From positions 1-64,000 of the forward strand of contig NZ_LGDY01000097.1 in the NCBI RefSeq assembly GCF_001279525.1: a stretch of 64,000 bases of DNA. The letters run 5' to 3'. Origin of the DNA: Nocardia sp. NRRL S-836. GTDB taxonomy: Bacteria; Actinomycetota; Actinomycetes; Mycobacteriales; Pseudonocardiaceae. A program made the translations under genes and the position numbers. The notes under the pieces are model-generated. The model worked only from the letters and a program-made list of their open reading frames with translations. It had not been told where the DNA came from and ran no database searches. Positions 15,265 through 23,963 of this stretch are shown here, piece after piece (the stretch's first letter is position 1; each line of letters opens with the position of its first letter).

Positions 15265-16418
15265 GGGGTGAACCTCATAGGCAGACGGGTGATCCCGTTG
15301 ACCACTGCGGACACGAGGCGGCGCGGCTGCCCTGCGAGCTCGAACCGGGCACCGCTGTCGGCCAGCTCGGTCACCAGGGCGCCGAGCAGGGTGCGGCCAG
15401 CCGCCGCACCGACGCAGAAGTGCGGGCCGAGCCCGAACGCGAGATGGGGGTTCGGCGCACGCCGGGGGTCGAACCGGTCCGGGTCGGCGAACACGGCCTC
15501 GTCCCGGTTCGCCGACGCGAGCCACGCCACGACCCAGTCCCCCGCACGCAGGTGCGCACCGGCCAGCTCCACGTCCGCGGTGGCACGGCGCACGAGCTGA
15601 CGTGCCGGGGTGGTCCAGCGCGCCGCCTCGTCCACCAGCCCCGGCACCAGCGACCGGTCCTCGACCACCTCCTGCCACAGGTCCGGTGTCCGCGCGAGGT
15701 GCAGCAGCAGGTGCAGCGCCGTGTTCAGCGTGGCGGTGCTGCCCCCGATCAGTGCACTGTGGACGTTCGCCATGAGCTGCCGGCGGGTGAGGGCGGCGCC
15801 CTCGACCGACACCTCCGACAACGCCCCGGGCAGGGTGTCCGGCGCGGACAGCGACGAGGGCAGCGCCTCCCTGATCGCACCGAACAACCCCGCACTGGCA
15901 CGCAGCACCGTCTCGGTGGCGTCGCCGTCGGCGTGCAACGGATCGCACGGCGCGATGGTCGCGGTGGCGGCGGACACCGCCATCTCCCACGTCGTCTCCG
16001 GCAGGCCGAGCATCGGCCCGGCGGCGATCATCGGCAACCGGCGCAGGAGGACGGCCACGTCGTGGACACCCCCGGCGAGCAACGGTTCCAGCAGTCCGCG
16101 CACACCGCTGTGGACATCGTCGGCGTGCGCCCGTGCAGCAGCAGGCCCCAGCGCACGCGTGGACGGACGGCGCAGAGCGGCGTGCCGCGGCGGGTCGGTC
16201 GTCGCCAGGGTGTGGCCGCCGAGCGGGTCGGGCGTGCCGACCGAGGTGAGCAAAGTTCCGGAGGTGGAGCTGAACAGACCGGAATCACGCAGAATCGCCT
16301 GGCACTCCGCATGACGGTAGAACGACCGGAACGGCACCCCGTCCGGACCGACCTCCTCGCGCACCGGGCAGGTCCGGCGGAGGTCTCGCCACACGTCGTG
16401 ATCATCGTCCACATCCAC
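15261..16418 (-). CDS. Cytochrome P450 with altered I-helix motif
   Basis: A 385-residue P450, slightly short. The heme loop FGLGPHFCVGAAAGR holds the cysteine ligand, and E-A-A-R in VDEAARWTTPARQ is the ExxR pair. The I-helix oxygen-activation motif, normally A/G-G-x-E/D-T, reads ALIGGSTAT, so the acidic residue is Ser while the Thr is kept. P450s that lack this acid often do unusual chemistry (peroxide use, coupling, carrier-bound substrates). It needs external ferredoxin and reductase, none of which is encoded nearby. It is the first gene of the leftward operon with the prenyltransferase and hydrolase, and shares a 91-bp divergent promoter region with the pyrrole operon. Confidence 0.9.
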   Translation of the reverse strand: MDVDDDHDVWRDLRRTCPVREEVGPDGVPFRSFYRHAECQAILRDSGLFSSTSGTLLTSVGTPDPLGGHTLATTDPPRHAALRRPSTRALGPAAARAHADDVHSGVRGLLEPLLAGGVHDVAVLLRRLPMIAAGPMLGLPETTWEMAVSAATATIAPCDPLHADGDATETVLRASAGLFGAIREALPSSLSAPDTLPGALSEVSVEGAALTRRQLMANVHSALIGGSTATLNTALHLLLHLARTPDLWQEVVEDRSLVPGLVDEAARWTTPARQLVRRATADVELAGAHLRAGDWVVAWLASANRDEAVFADPDRFDPRRAPNPHLAFGLGPHFCVGAAAGRTLLGALVTELADSGARFELAGQPRRLVSAVVNGITRLPMRFTP

Positions 16419-16509
16419 CCACCGATCTCTACCCCCGCTCCGGTCCGTCGTCCAGGGCAGAGTTGGCTGCCCTTCCGGTCACGCGGCCCCGCCGATCCAC
16501 CGGACGCGG

Positions 16510-17655
16510 ATGACCATGTCTCCCATCAGCGCCGAATCTCGGGGGTCCGCAGTGGACGATGTGGAACGCGCGATCAAGGACTTCGTGGCCGAGGTCCTCC
16601 TGGAGGGCGAGCCCGTCGAGTTCGACGAGCACACGCCGCTGCTGGAGCACCGCCTCATCGACTCGCTCAACGTGGAAGAGCTGCTCGTGTACGTGGAGCA
16701 GACGTTCTCCGTCTCACTCAGCCGCTGGCCGCACTCGGACTGGAAGACCATTCACGCCATGGCACAACTCGTTCACGACCACGCACCCGACGGCCGGCAA
16801 GCTCCCGGCGAGCAGCCGGCGGCCATCGTCAGCGACTACGAGAAATGGGTGGCCGGTTACTGGAACGAGAAGCAGAACGACCCCATCAACCTCCTCCTCG
16901 GCGAGGAGGACGGGTTGGTCCACCACCACTACGGACTCGGCGAGTACGACCCCGCCGTGCTGACCGCGCCCGACCAGGAGGACGCGATCATCCGTGAGCT
17001 GCACCGCCTGGAGTGCGCGCAGATGGACGTCGTGCTCGACGCCCTGGCACCCATGACCGCGGACCAGCGGCTGCTCGACGCGGGGTCGGGCCGGGGCGGA
17101 GGTTCGTTCAGCGCACACCGCAGGTTCGGTTGCCGGGCGGACGGCATCACGCTCTCGCAGTACCAGGTGGACTTCGCGACGAAGCTCGCGGCCAGGCACG
17201 GCTGCACCGACGAGGTGAGCTTCCACCTGCAGAACATGACGCGCACGGCGTTCCCGGACGACCACTTCGACCGGATCATCACCAACGAGACGACGATGTA
17301 CGTCGAGCTGGCCGACGCGTTCGCCGAGTTCGCACGGGTGCTCAAGCCCGGCGGGCGGTACGTGTGCGTCACCTACTGCGTCAACGACACGCTCGCGCCG
17401 ACGAGCGAGGCCTGCGAGGCGGTGGACGCGCACTACGGCACCCGGATGCACAAGCGCAGCGAGTACCTGGCCGCGCTGTCCGCGGCGGGCTTCTCGCCCA
17501 GCCGCGTCAGCGTCCTCAACGCCGACACGATCCCCTACTGGGAGCTGCGCGCCCGGTCCGAGCACAGCACCGGCGTCGAGAAGGCGTTCCTCGACGGCTA
17601 CCGGTCGAACGTCCTGCAGTACGTCCTGATCGTGGCGGACCGGCTGCCCGCCTGA
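16510..17655 (+). CDS. Carrier-protein domain fused to GPP-C-methyltransferase-like enzyme
   Basis: A 381-residue fusion. Residues about 15-90 are an acyl/peptidyl-carrier domain: LLEHRLIDSLNVEELLVYVEQ gives the phosphopantetheine site as Ser52 in the DSL motif. Residues about 107-380 are a class I methyltransferase with the signature of the geranyl-diphosphate 2-C-methyltransferase family: YWNEKQNDPINLLLG, then DGLVHHHYGLG, with SAM loop LLDAGSGRGGGS (188-199) and FDRIITNETTMYVE. Related enzymes methylate allylic diphosphates or an aromatic ring (SfmM2/SacF on tyrosine). As the only carrier among PltE-, PltF- and halogenase-type genes, it should carry the prolyl/pyrrolyl group and may methylate it in cis. 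Alternative ATG at 16516. Confidence 0.85.
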   Translation: MTMSPISAESRGSAVDDVERAIKDFVAEVLLEGEPVEFDEHTPLLEHRLIDSLNVEELLVYVEQTFSVSLSRWPHSDWKTIHAMAQLVHDHAPDGRQAPGEQPAAIVSDYEKWVAGYWNEKQNDPINLLLGEEDGLVHHHYGLGEYDPAVLTAPDQEDAIIRELHRLECAQMDVVLDALAPMTADQRLLDAGSGRGGGSFSAHRRFGCRADGITLSQYQVDFATKLAARHGCTDEVSFHLQNMTRTAFPDDHFDRIITNETTMYVELADAFAEFARVLKPGGRYVCVTYCVNDTLAPTSEACEAVDAHYGTRMHKRSEYLAALSAAGFSPSRVSVLNADTIPYWELRARSEHSTGVEKAFLDGYRSNVLQYVLIVADRLPA

Positions 17656-17689
17656 CCTGCCGGCACCCCTTCACCTGGCCGAGGAGCAC

Positions 17690-18835
17690 ATGGACTTCGC
17701 ACCGGACGCGGACCAGCTGTTGCTCGCCCGGCGCAGCCACGAGCTCGGCTTGGCGCTCAACGCCCCCGACGAGCACGACGACTCCGGCGACCCGTGGTTC
17801 AGCCGGCGGAAATGGCGGCGTTGCGCGGAGTTCGGCCTGCTGGGCCTGAGCGTCGGAGAACGGTGGGGAGGCCTCGGGCTGGACTCGGTGAGCGCCTGCA
17901 CCGCCATCGAGTCCTTCGCCCGGGGTCATGCCGATCTGGGGTTCGTGTTCTCGGCGTGCGCACACACGTTCGCGTGCGGCATGCCGATCGCCGAACACGG
18001 AACGGAGGCGCTGCGGGACGAGGTGCTGCCGAAGCTCGTCTCGGGCGAGTGGATCGCGGCGAACGCGATCACCGAGTCCGAGGCGGGTTCCGACGTGTAC
18101 GCGATGCGTTCGGCCGCCGTGCGGGACGGCGACCACTACGTGCTCAACGGCACGAAGAACTACGTGACCAACGCACCTCTCGCGGATGTGTTCGTCGTGT
18201 ACGCGAGCACGGATCCCAGCAGCGGCTACCTCGGCATCAGCGCGTTCGTGATCCCCCGCCACACCCCCGGTGTCACGGTCGGAGCTCCCCTTCCCAAGAC
18301 CGGGCTGATCTCCTCACCGCTCGCACCGGTCTACTTCGACGACGTCGTGGTGCCGGCGGAGAACCGGCTGGGCGGGGAAGGCGAAGGGCGGGCGATCTTC
18401 ACCGGTTCGATGGACTGGGAACGCACGTGCCTGTTCGCGGCCTACGTCGGCGCGATGGATCGTCAGCTCGCCGCGACCGTCGCGTACACCAGCGAACGCC
18501 GTCAGTTCCGCCGTCCGCTCGCACGGCACCAGGCCGTCGCTCACCGGCTCGCCGACATGAAGCTCCGGCTGGAAAGCGCGCGGCTGCTGCTGTACCGCGC
18601 GTGTTGGAGCCGCGACCGGGGAACAGCAACCCCGCTCGACGTCTCACTCGCGAAACTGGCGGTGAGCGAGGCCGCGAAGCTCAACGCACTCGACGCGGTG
18701 CACCTGCACGGCGCGATGGGGGTCATGGCCGGTTCAGGGGTCGAGCAGGCGATCGCCGACGCGGTTCCCGCGGCCGTGTTCTCGGGCACGTCCGAGATCC
18801 ACCGCGACATCATCGCGGCACAGCTGCGGTCATGA
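17690..18835 (+). CDS. Prolyl-carrier-protein dehydrogenase (PltE/RedW-type acyl-CoA dehydrogenase)
   Basis: A 381-residue FAD enzyme of the acyl-CoA dehydrogenase family. Typical motifs are the middle-domain FAD segment ANAITESEAGSDV, GTKNYVTNA, the arginine-rich RRQFRRPLARHQAV and the C-terminal FSGTSEIHRDII. In the last motif the usual catalytic Glu position is Ser. Instead Glu244 in SMDWERTCLF sits where PltE/RedW and isovaleryl-CoA dehydrogenase have their base. PltE/RedW/CloN3 enzymes oxidise carrier-bound proline by four electrons to pyrrole-2-carboxyl thioester, and this gene sits between the carrier-containing and the proline-adenylation genes. The stop overlaps the next ATG (ATGA). 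Confidence 0.85.
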   Translation: MDFAPDADQLLLARRSHELGLALNAPDEHDDSGDPWFSRRKWRRCAEFGLLGLSVGERWGGLGLDSVSACTAIESFARGHADLGFVFSACAHTFACGMPIAEHGTEALRDEVLPKLVSGEWIAANAITESEAGSDVYAMRSAAVRDGDHYVLNGTKNYVTNAPLADVFVVYASTDPSSGYLGISAFVIPRHTPGVTVGAPLPKTGLISSPLAPVYFDDVVVPAENRLGGEGEGRAIFTGSMDWERTCLFAAYVGAMDRQLAATVAYTSERRQFRRPLARHQAVAHRLADMKLRLESARLLLYRACWSRDRGTATPLDVSLAKLAVSEAAKLNALDAVHLHGAMGVMAGSGVEQAIADAVPAAVFSGTSEIHRDIIAAQLRS

Positions 18836-20322
18836 GGCTCGAAGAGCACGTCGCCCGCTTCGCGGAGGCCACCCCGGAGGCGCCGGCCGTGTGCGGACCG
18901 GACGGCGACGTCACCTACCGCGAGCTGGACGTGCGGGCCGACGTGCTCGCGCGCGAGCTGGCGTCGCTCGGCGTGGCGGCGGGCGACAAGGTGGTGCTGT
19001 GGGCGCCGAAGTCGGTGTTCGTCATCGCGGTCACGCAGGCCGTCCTGCGGCTGGGCGCGGCCTACGTCCCGGTGGACCCGAGCGCTCCCGCGGCACGGGT
19101 GGCGGCACTGGTCGCCGACTGCGGGCCGGCCGCCGTGGTGACGACCGGAAGCCGGCTCTCCGCGCTGCTTCAGCACACGGCTCCCCTGCCCGCGCTGGTC
19201 GCCGAGGACGATCTCGGCGGCTGGGCGGCCAGGCCCGCCGCACGGCCACCGGTGGAGCGTTCGGCCGACGCGGAACTCGCTTACGTGCTCTACACGTCCG
19301 GCTCCACCGGCACGCCGAAAGGGGTGTGCGTCAGCCACTCCGCAGCGTCCGCGTTCGTCGACTGGGCGGCCGACGAGCTGGAGGTGACCGGTTCCGATCG
19401 CCTCTCCAACCACGCGCCGTTGCAGTTCGACCTCTCCGTGTTCGACCTCTACGTGGCGTTCCGGTCGGGCGCGTCGGTCCACCTCGTCCCCGAACTGTCG
19501 CTGCCACGGGACCTCGTGCGGTTCGTCGTGAACCACGCCATCACCGTCTGGTACTCGGTGCCGTCCGCTCTGACGATGATGATGGAGTTCGGCCGCCTGC
19601 TCGACGTGCCACGGCTGCCGCTGCGGGCCGTGGTGTTCGCGGGAGAGGTGTTTCCCGTCGCCCACCTCAGGGTTCTCCGCGACCGCCTGCCGTCGGCGGC
19701 CATCCACAACTTCTACGGCCCCACCGAGACGAACGTCTGCGCCGGCTATCGGGTCGGGACGATCCCGGCTGACCGGTCGGCACCGGTACCGATCGGCACG
19801 GCCGCGGCGGGTGACGAGATCTGGGCCGTGCGCGAGGACGGCACGATCGCGCAGCCCGGCGAGGAGGGCGAGCTCGTGGTGTCCGGACCCACGCTCATGA
19901 CCGGCTACCTCGGCCACGAGCCGCTGAGGGGCCCGTACGCCACCGGGGACGTCGTGCGCAGGCTGCCGGAAGGCGGGTTCCTGTACCTCGGGCGGCGCGA
20001 CGGCATGGTGAAGGTCCGCGGGTACCGGGTGGAACCAGGCGAGATCGAGGCGGTGCTGCACACCCACCCGGACGTTCTGGAGGCCGCGGTGACCGTCACC
20101 GGCTCCGGGCACCTGGCACGGCTGGTCGCGTGGGCCGGCACCCGTTCCGGGCAACCACTGCGACCGGGCGAGGTCAAGCGTTTCCTGGCGGGACGCCTGG
20201 CCCCCTACCTCGTGCCCGACGTCGTGCGCACTGTCGACCGGTTGCCCAGGACGGCCAACGGCAAGGTGGACCGCCGTGCGTTGAGCGAACATGACAACCA
20301 GCCAGAGAGGCGCGAACCGTGA
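18832..20322 (+). CDS. Stand-alone proline adenylation enzyme (PltF/RedM-type)
   Basis: A 496-residue free-standing NRPS adenylation domain. The A3 loop is LYTSGSTGTPKG (154-164), A5 is NFYGPTETN, A7 is YATGDVVR, A8 is VKVRGYRVEPGEIE and A10 is TANGKVDR. Aligning by eye to GrsA gives the specificity residues D-L-F-Y-V-A-F-V-C-K. This differs at two positions from the D-L-F-Y-L-A-L-V-C-K code that I recall for the proline enzymes of pyrrole pathways (PltF, RedM, CloN4). It should activate L-proline and load it on Ser52 of the carrier domain encoded at 16510. It overlaps its neighbours on both sides (ATGA upstream, GTGA downstream). Confidence 0.88.
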   Translation: MRLEEHVARFAEATPEAPAVCGPDGDVTYRELDVRADVLARELASLGVAAGDKVVLWAPKSVFVIAVTQAVLRLGAAYVPVDPSAPAARVAALVADCGPAAVVTTGSRLSALLQHTAPLPALVAEDDLGGWAARPAARPPVERSADAELAYVLYTSGSTGTPKGVCVSHSAASAFVDWAADELEVTGSDRLSNHAPLQFDLSVFDLYVAFRSGASVHLVPELSLPRDLVRFVVNHAITVWYSVPSALTMMMEFGRLLDVPRLPLRAVVFAGEVFPVAHLRVLRDRLPSAAIHNFYGPTETNVCAGYRVGTIPADRSAPVPIGTAAAGDEIWAVREDGTIAQPGEEGELVVSGPTLMTGYLGHEPLRGPYATGDVVRRLPEGGFLYLGRRDGMVKVRGYRVEPGEIEAVLHTHPDVLEAAVTVTGSGHLARLVAWAGTRSGQPLRPGEVKRFLAGRLAPYLVPDVVRTVDRLPRTANGKVDRRALSEHDNQPERREP

Positions 20323-21677
20323 CAGCGGATGTCTACGACGTGTGCATCATCGGCGGCGGTCCCGCGGGATCCACCACCGCGTCCTACCTGGCGAAGGCGG
20401 GCATGCGCTGCATCGTGCTGGAAGGCGACTCGTTCCCGCGCGAGCACGTCGGTGAGTCCCTGGTGCCGAGGTCCACCGTGGCCCTGGACGAGATCGGCGT
20501 GCTGGACAAGATCGACAAGGCCGGTTTCGCCCGCAAGTACGGCGCCGCCTGGACGGCCTCCGCGGACGACATCCCGCTGCCGGACGGCGTGCGGCGGCGC
20601 CAGCGAGCCCACTTCACCATCCCGCAGGTCGAGTTCCGGTTCGCGGAACGCGAGCAGACGGGTGTGGCGTTCGACTACACCTACCACGTCGACCGGGCCA
20701 GGTTCGACACGATCCTGCTGGAGCACGCCGCCGAGCTGGGCGCGGTCGTGCGCCAGCAGACCAGGGTCCTCCACGTGGACCTCGACGGCGAGACCAAGCG
20801 GGTGGTGTTCCGGCACAACGGGGTCACGTCGGAGCTGTACGCACGGATGGTGGTCGACGCGAGCGGACGCGGCACGCTCCTCGGCCGCCAGCTGAAGCTC
20901 AAGGTCCTCGACCCGGAGTTCAAGCAGTACGCCGTGCACAGCTGGTTCGAAGGTCTCGACCGGGAGGCCGCGACCGGCACCACCGGCATCGGCGACTACA
21001 CGATCATCCACTTCCTGCCGCTCGCGGGCTCGTGGATGTGGCAGATCCCGATCTCGGACACCGTCACCAGCGTCGGCGTCGTCACCGAGAAGTCGCGGCT
21101 GCGTGGCGCGAACGCCGACCTGGAGAAGTTCTTCGACGAGTGGGTGAGCACGCGACCACCGCTGGCACAGGCACTCCGCTCGGCACGGCGGCTGCGCCCG
21201 TTCAAGGCGGAGGGCGACTACAGCTACTCGATGCGCGAGCTGTGCGGCGACGGGTGGGTGCTGGTCGGTGACGCGGCGCGGTTCGTCGACCCGATCTTCT
21301 CCAGCGGGGTGGGCATCGCACTCAGCAGCGCGCGGCTCGCGGCGAGCAGCATCATCGCCGCCGCCCCGACCGGATTCGCCAAGCCCGCGTTCGCGGAGTT
21401 CGAACGCAAGAGCCGCAACGCCACCCAGTGGTGGCGCAACTTCATCGCCCTCTACTACCGGCTCAACGTGCTGTTCAGCTCGTACATCCGCGATCCCGAG
21501 TACCGGCTCGACCTCGTCCGGTTGCTGCAGGGCGACTTCTTCGACGACGACGAGGAGCCGGCGGTGCTCGGCAAGATGCGCGAGAAGCTGGAACTGGTGG
21601 AGAACAACCCGAACCACCCGTGGCACGGAGCCCTCCGTTCACTGCAGACACAAGCGCAGCTCGACACCAGCCGCTGA
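20319..21677 (+). CDS. FADH2-dependent halogenase (PltA/PrnC/Clo-hal type)
   Basis: A 452-residue flavin-dependent halogenase. It has the FAD loop GGGPAG (12-17), the halogenase-specific W-x-W-x-I-P motif (Trp239, Trp241, Ile243, Pro244), the DPIFSSGVG motif (324-332) and Lys73 in ARKYGAAW, which matches the lysine that forms the chloramine or guides HOCl. Length and carrier-linked context place it with halogenases that act on pyrrolyl-S-carrier substrates. It needs FADH2 from a flavin reductase, which is not in the window. GTG start overlaps the stop of the adenylation gene. The next gene is convergent and begins 16 bases later without a visible terminator. Confidence 0.92.
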   Translation: MTADVYDVCIIGGGPAGSTTASYLAKAGMRCIVLEGDSFPREHVGESLVPRSTVALDEIGVLDKIDKAGFARKYGAAWTASADDIPLPDGVRRRQRAHFTIPQVEFRFAEREQTGVAFDYTYHVDRARFDTILLEHAAELGAVVRQQTRVLHVDLDGETKRVVFRHNGVTSELYARMVVDASGRGTLLGRQLKLKVLDPEFKQYAVHSWFEGLDREAATGTTGIGDYTIIHFLPLAGSWMWQIPISDTVTSVGVVTEKSRLRGANADLEKFFDEWVSTRPPLAQALRSARRLRPFKAEGDYSYSMRELCGDGWVLVGDAARFVDPIFSSGVGIALSSARLAASSIIAAAPTGFAKPAFAEFERKSRNATQWWRNFIALYYRLNVLFSSYIRDPEYRLDLVRLLQGDFFDDDEEPAVLGKMREKLELVENNPNHPWHGALRSLQTQAQLDTSR

Positions 21678-21693
21678 CCGAGCGACCCCCGCG

Positions 21694-22326
21694 TCACCAG
21701 ATCACCCCTCGGCGCAGGGCCTGCAGCACCATTGCCGCCCGGTCACCCGTGCCGAGCTTCCTCCCGATGCGTTCGAGGTGGGACTTGACCGTCATGGGCG
21801 ACAGCCCGAGCTTCCTCGCGGCGCCGCTGTTGGTGCACCCCTCCGCCACCAGCCGGATGACCTCGACCTCGCGCACCGTGAGGTCGCTCATGAACAGGCC
21901 TCCCGACAGGGCGCGCCTCGTCCAGTCACCCTGCGCCCGGCGGGCGTCCGGACGGACGAGCACACCGTCGGCACCCGCGTCGAGAGCGGCCGCGTGCGCC
22001 TCCTCGTCGTGCTGCGACACGACAGCCAGCACACTGCCCCACCCCAGCTTGCGCAGCGCCTTGATCAGCTGTGCGCCACGCCGTCCGGTGGCCGCGAGGT
22101 CGACCAGGGCGAGCCTTCCTGGCGGTTCGGTGAGGACCAGCCGGCGCAGCGACTCGAAGTCGGCCGCCCGGTGGACCACCCGCACGTCCACCGCGCCCAG
22201 CGAGTGCGCCACCAGGGACATGACGTGCTCGTCGCCGCTCACGATCAACGCGGAACCCCCGCGTTCGGCCGGGAGAGGCGGCCGAATCGTCATCACAACC
22301 TCCGCCGCGCAACAGATCGCGGTCAT
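21694..22326 (-). CDS. RedZ-type LuxR-family transcriptional regulator
   Basis: A 210-residue pseudo-response-regulator with an N-terminal receiver-like domain and a C-terminal LuxR helix-turn-helix (LTVREVEVIRLVAEGCTNSGAARKLGLS, continuing MTVKSHLERIGRKLG). In the receiver part an aspartate is seen in LALVDLAATG, but the conserved switch lysine is Arg (GVLVRPDARR) and no sensor kinase is nearby, as in RedZ and other orphan pathway regulators. The ATG at 22326 follows AAAGGAG by five bases. It is probably the activator of the pyrrole operon that converges on it. Confidence 0.85.
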   Translation of the reverse strand: MTAICCAAEVVMTIRPPLPAERGGSALIVSGDEHVMSLVAHSLGAVDVRVVHRAADFESLRRLVLTEPPGRLALVDLAATGRRGAQLIKALRKLGWGSVLAVVSQHDEEAHAAALDAGADGVLVRPDARRAQGDWTRRALSGGLFMSDLTVREVEVIRLVAEGCTNSGAARKLGLSPMTVKSHLERIGRKLGTGDRAAMVLQALRRGVIW

Positions 22327-22811
22327 CGAACTCCTTTGTCCGGACGTTCTCCGGCGCTCCTCGCGCGGGAGGCTCGAATCGTGACACGCCCGCACAACCT
22401 CGTTTTGCCCGAAATGACAGCCGGGCGCACCCGAACCGGGACCGTGGATCTCGCGCAACTGCCGGTGGTCCGCCGGAAAACAGCGCCGGCGGGACTCGAA
22501 CGGGAGCGAAGCCCGTTCCCGATCATGCGCTGAGCTGGACGACGACCGGCAGCACCCCGGCGGGCGGCGAACGATGCCCTCCCAGGGCGAATACCCGTTC
22601 GAAACGGTGGCGTGCGGGAGTGCTGTCCGTTTGCGACCAGCGCTCCCGCTCCCGCCACGACCGCGTCGGCCGGGTCGCACGGGCCGGCTGGGCGTTCGCG
22701 CAGAGATCCTGCCCGAATGGACCCGAAAGACCGGCCGGAGCCGAGAACCTCCCGCAACGGGACGCATCCTCATCGGACCCCGCGAACGTCCAACGGCCTG
22801 GAGGAGTCTCG
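22327..22811. promoter_or_regulatory. 485-bp divergent promoter region with CCGTT-N3-AACGG box
   Basis: No credible gene was found. The region carries divergent promoters for the RedZ-like regulator and the 175-residue protein. An inverted repeat CCGTT-CGA-AACGG lies at 22595-22607, a plausible operator. The rest shows no repeat or hairpin of note. Confidence 0.5.
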
Positions 22812-23339
22812 ATGATCAGCTGGGACCGGTGCGGCGACTCCACCTACGTCGGGGTCATGACCAGGTACGAGATCGAGGTGCTGCGCAGCTACACCGACGG
22901 GCTCGTCTCGTTGCTGGACCACCACCTCGCCCTGTTCGACACGACGCCGGACGGGTGTTCCTGGCCGCACCCCGAACTGGGCCGCGACGCGCGGGTCACC
23001 GCGATCCTCCGCGCCGAGATCGGCGAGCAGGAACCCGACTGGGTCCACTCCGTCTCGGCCGCCGCGTGCCTGCGCGACGTCTCGTCCCACGCCCGCCTCA
23101 TGGCGTGCGCGCTGTCGTCCTCCAGCGGCGTCGTCCACCTCGCGTCACGTGCCGAAGCGGAAGCGTGGTTGCGTTGCATCCGGCTCGTCCTCGTCACGAT
23201 CACCGCGATGGCGGACGAACGGGGAGAGGTCAGCGGCAAAGCCTGTGAGCCCACCGTGTCCTGGTTGACCGAGGTGTCGGACGGGCTCAGCGCGGTGCTG
23301 GACGACACCACCAGCCCGACGATGACGGCTGACCGCTGA
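22812..23339 (+). CDS. Hypothetical protein, 175 aa (possible DUF2017-like)
   Basis: A soluble, mostly helical protein that starts at an ATG preceded by GAGGAG. The N-terminal segment TRYEIEVLRSYTDGLVSLLDHHLALFD and the C-terminal EAEAWLRCIRLVLVTITAMAD recall the arrangement of actinobacterial DUF2017 proteins, but the match is weak. It lies between two RedZ-like regulators and may have a regulatory role; there is no DNA-binding motif. It converges on the second regulator. Confidence 0.65.
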   Translation: MISWDRCGDSTYVGVMTRYEIEVLRSYTDGLVSLLDHHLALFDTTPDGCSWPHPELGRDARVTAILRAEIGEQEPDWVHSVSAAACLRDVSSHARLMACALSSSSGVVHLASRAEAEAWLRCIRLVLVTITAMADERGEVSGKACEPTVSWLTEVSDGLSAVLDDTTSPTMTADR

Positions 23340-23406
23340 CGCCCACCACCGCGCTTGGACGGATCTTTCGCGCGATTGTCCGTTGTGGATGATCAGCTGC
23401 ATTCGC

Positions 23407-23961
23407 TCACTTGAGCAGACCGCCGCGGAAGGCCTCACCGACGAGGTGTTCCCGCCGCCGCACACCGAACTTCGCCTTGACCCTCGTGAGCACGGTCTTC
23501 GCGACGTTCACGGTGAGTCCGAGGATCTGCCCCACCTCGGAGTCGGGGGTACCGCCGGCCACGAGCAACAACGCGTACAGCTCCCGGTCGCTGAGCACGC
23601 CGTGCGGGGCCCTTCGAGCGGACGCCGCAACCCCTTGCCCGACCGCCGTCGGCTTGACCAGGACGGACGTCGCCCCGTGCGCCATCGCGGCGCACGCCAG
23701 CTGAGCGGACCCGGCGGAGACGACCGCGACGACCTCGGTTCCGCGGAGCGTTCCGATCAACGACAGGGCGGCGTCGCCCGGCAGGTCCAGGTCCACCATC
23801 GTCAGATCGGGCCGGTCCACGGCCAGCACCCGGTTCGCCTCGCAGACGGAGTGAGCTCTGAGCACCGGCGCCTCGTGGAGGAGGGACAGCTCCGTCGTGA
23901 CTCCCGCGGCGTAGGAATCATCGGGAGTGACGATCAGGACGAAAGTACGACAGGCCTTCAC
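23407..23961 (-). CDS. Second RedZ/LuxR-type orphan regulator
   Basis: A 184-residue protein with a receiver-like N-terminus (FVLIVTPDDSYAAGV, then LTMVDLDLPGD with a phosphorylatable Asp position and VLVKPTAVG with the switch lysine kept) and a shortened LuxR-type helix-turn-helix (LSDRELYALLLVAGGTPDSE, then VGQILGLTVNVAKTVLTRVK). It is diverged in sequence from the regulator at 21694 and keeps more receiver residues. GTG start lies two bases after the stop of the 86-residue gene upstream, so the two are one operon. Confidence 0.8.
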   Translation of the reverse strand: MKACRTFVLIVTPDDSYAAGVTTELSLLHEAPVLRAHSVCEANRVLAVDRPDLTMVDLDLPGDAALSLIGTLRGTEVVAVVSAGSAQLACAAMAHGATSVLVKPTAVGQGVAASARRAPHGVLSDRELYALLLVAGGTPDSEVGQILGLTVNVAKTVLTRVKAKFGVRRREHLVGEAFRGGLLK

Positions 23962-23963
23962 CT

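Noticed and set aside
15265..15990. Longer form of the prenyltransferase starting about 720 bases upstream
   Set aside because: The extra 242 residues are read antisense-frame through the P450 gene and are Arg/Gly/Ala-rich; the ATGA overlap gives a clear start.
22889..23465. Minus-strand frames over the 175-residue protein
   Set aside because: The plus-strand frame has the GAGGAG site, ATG and the better codon bias.
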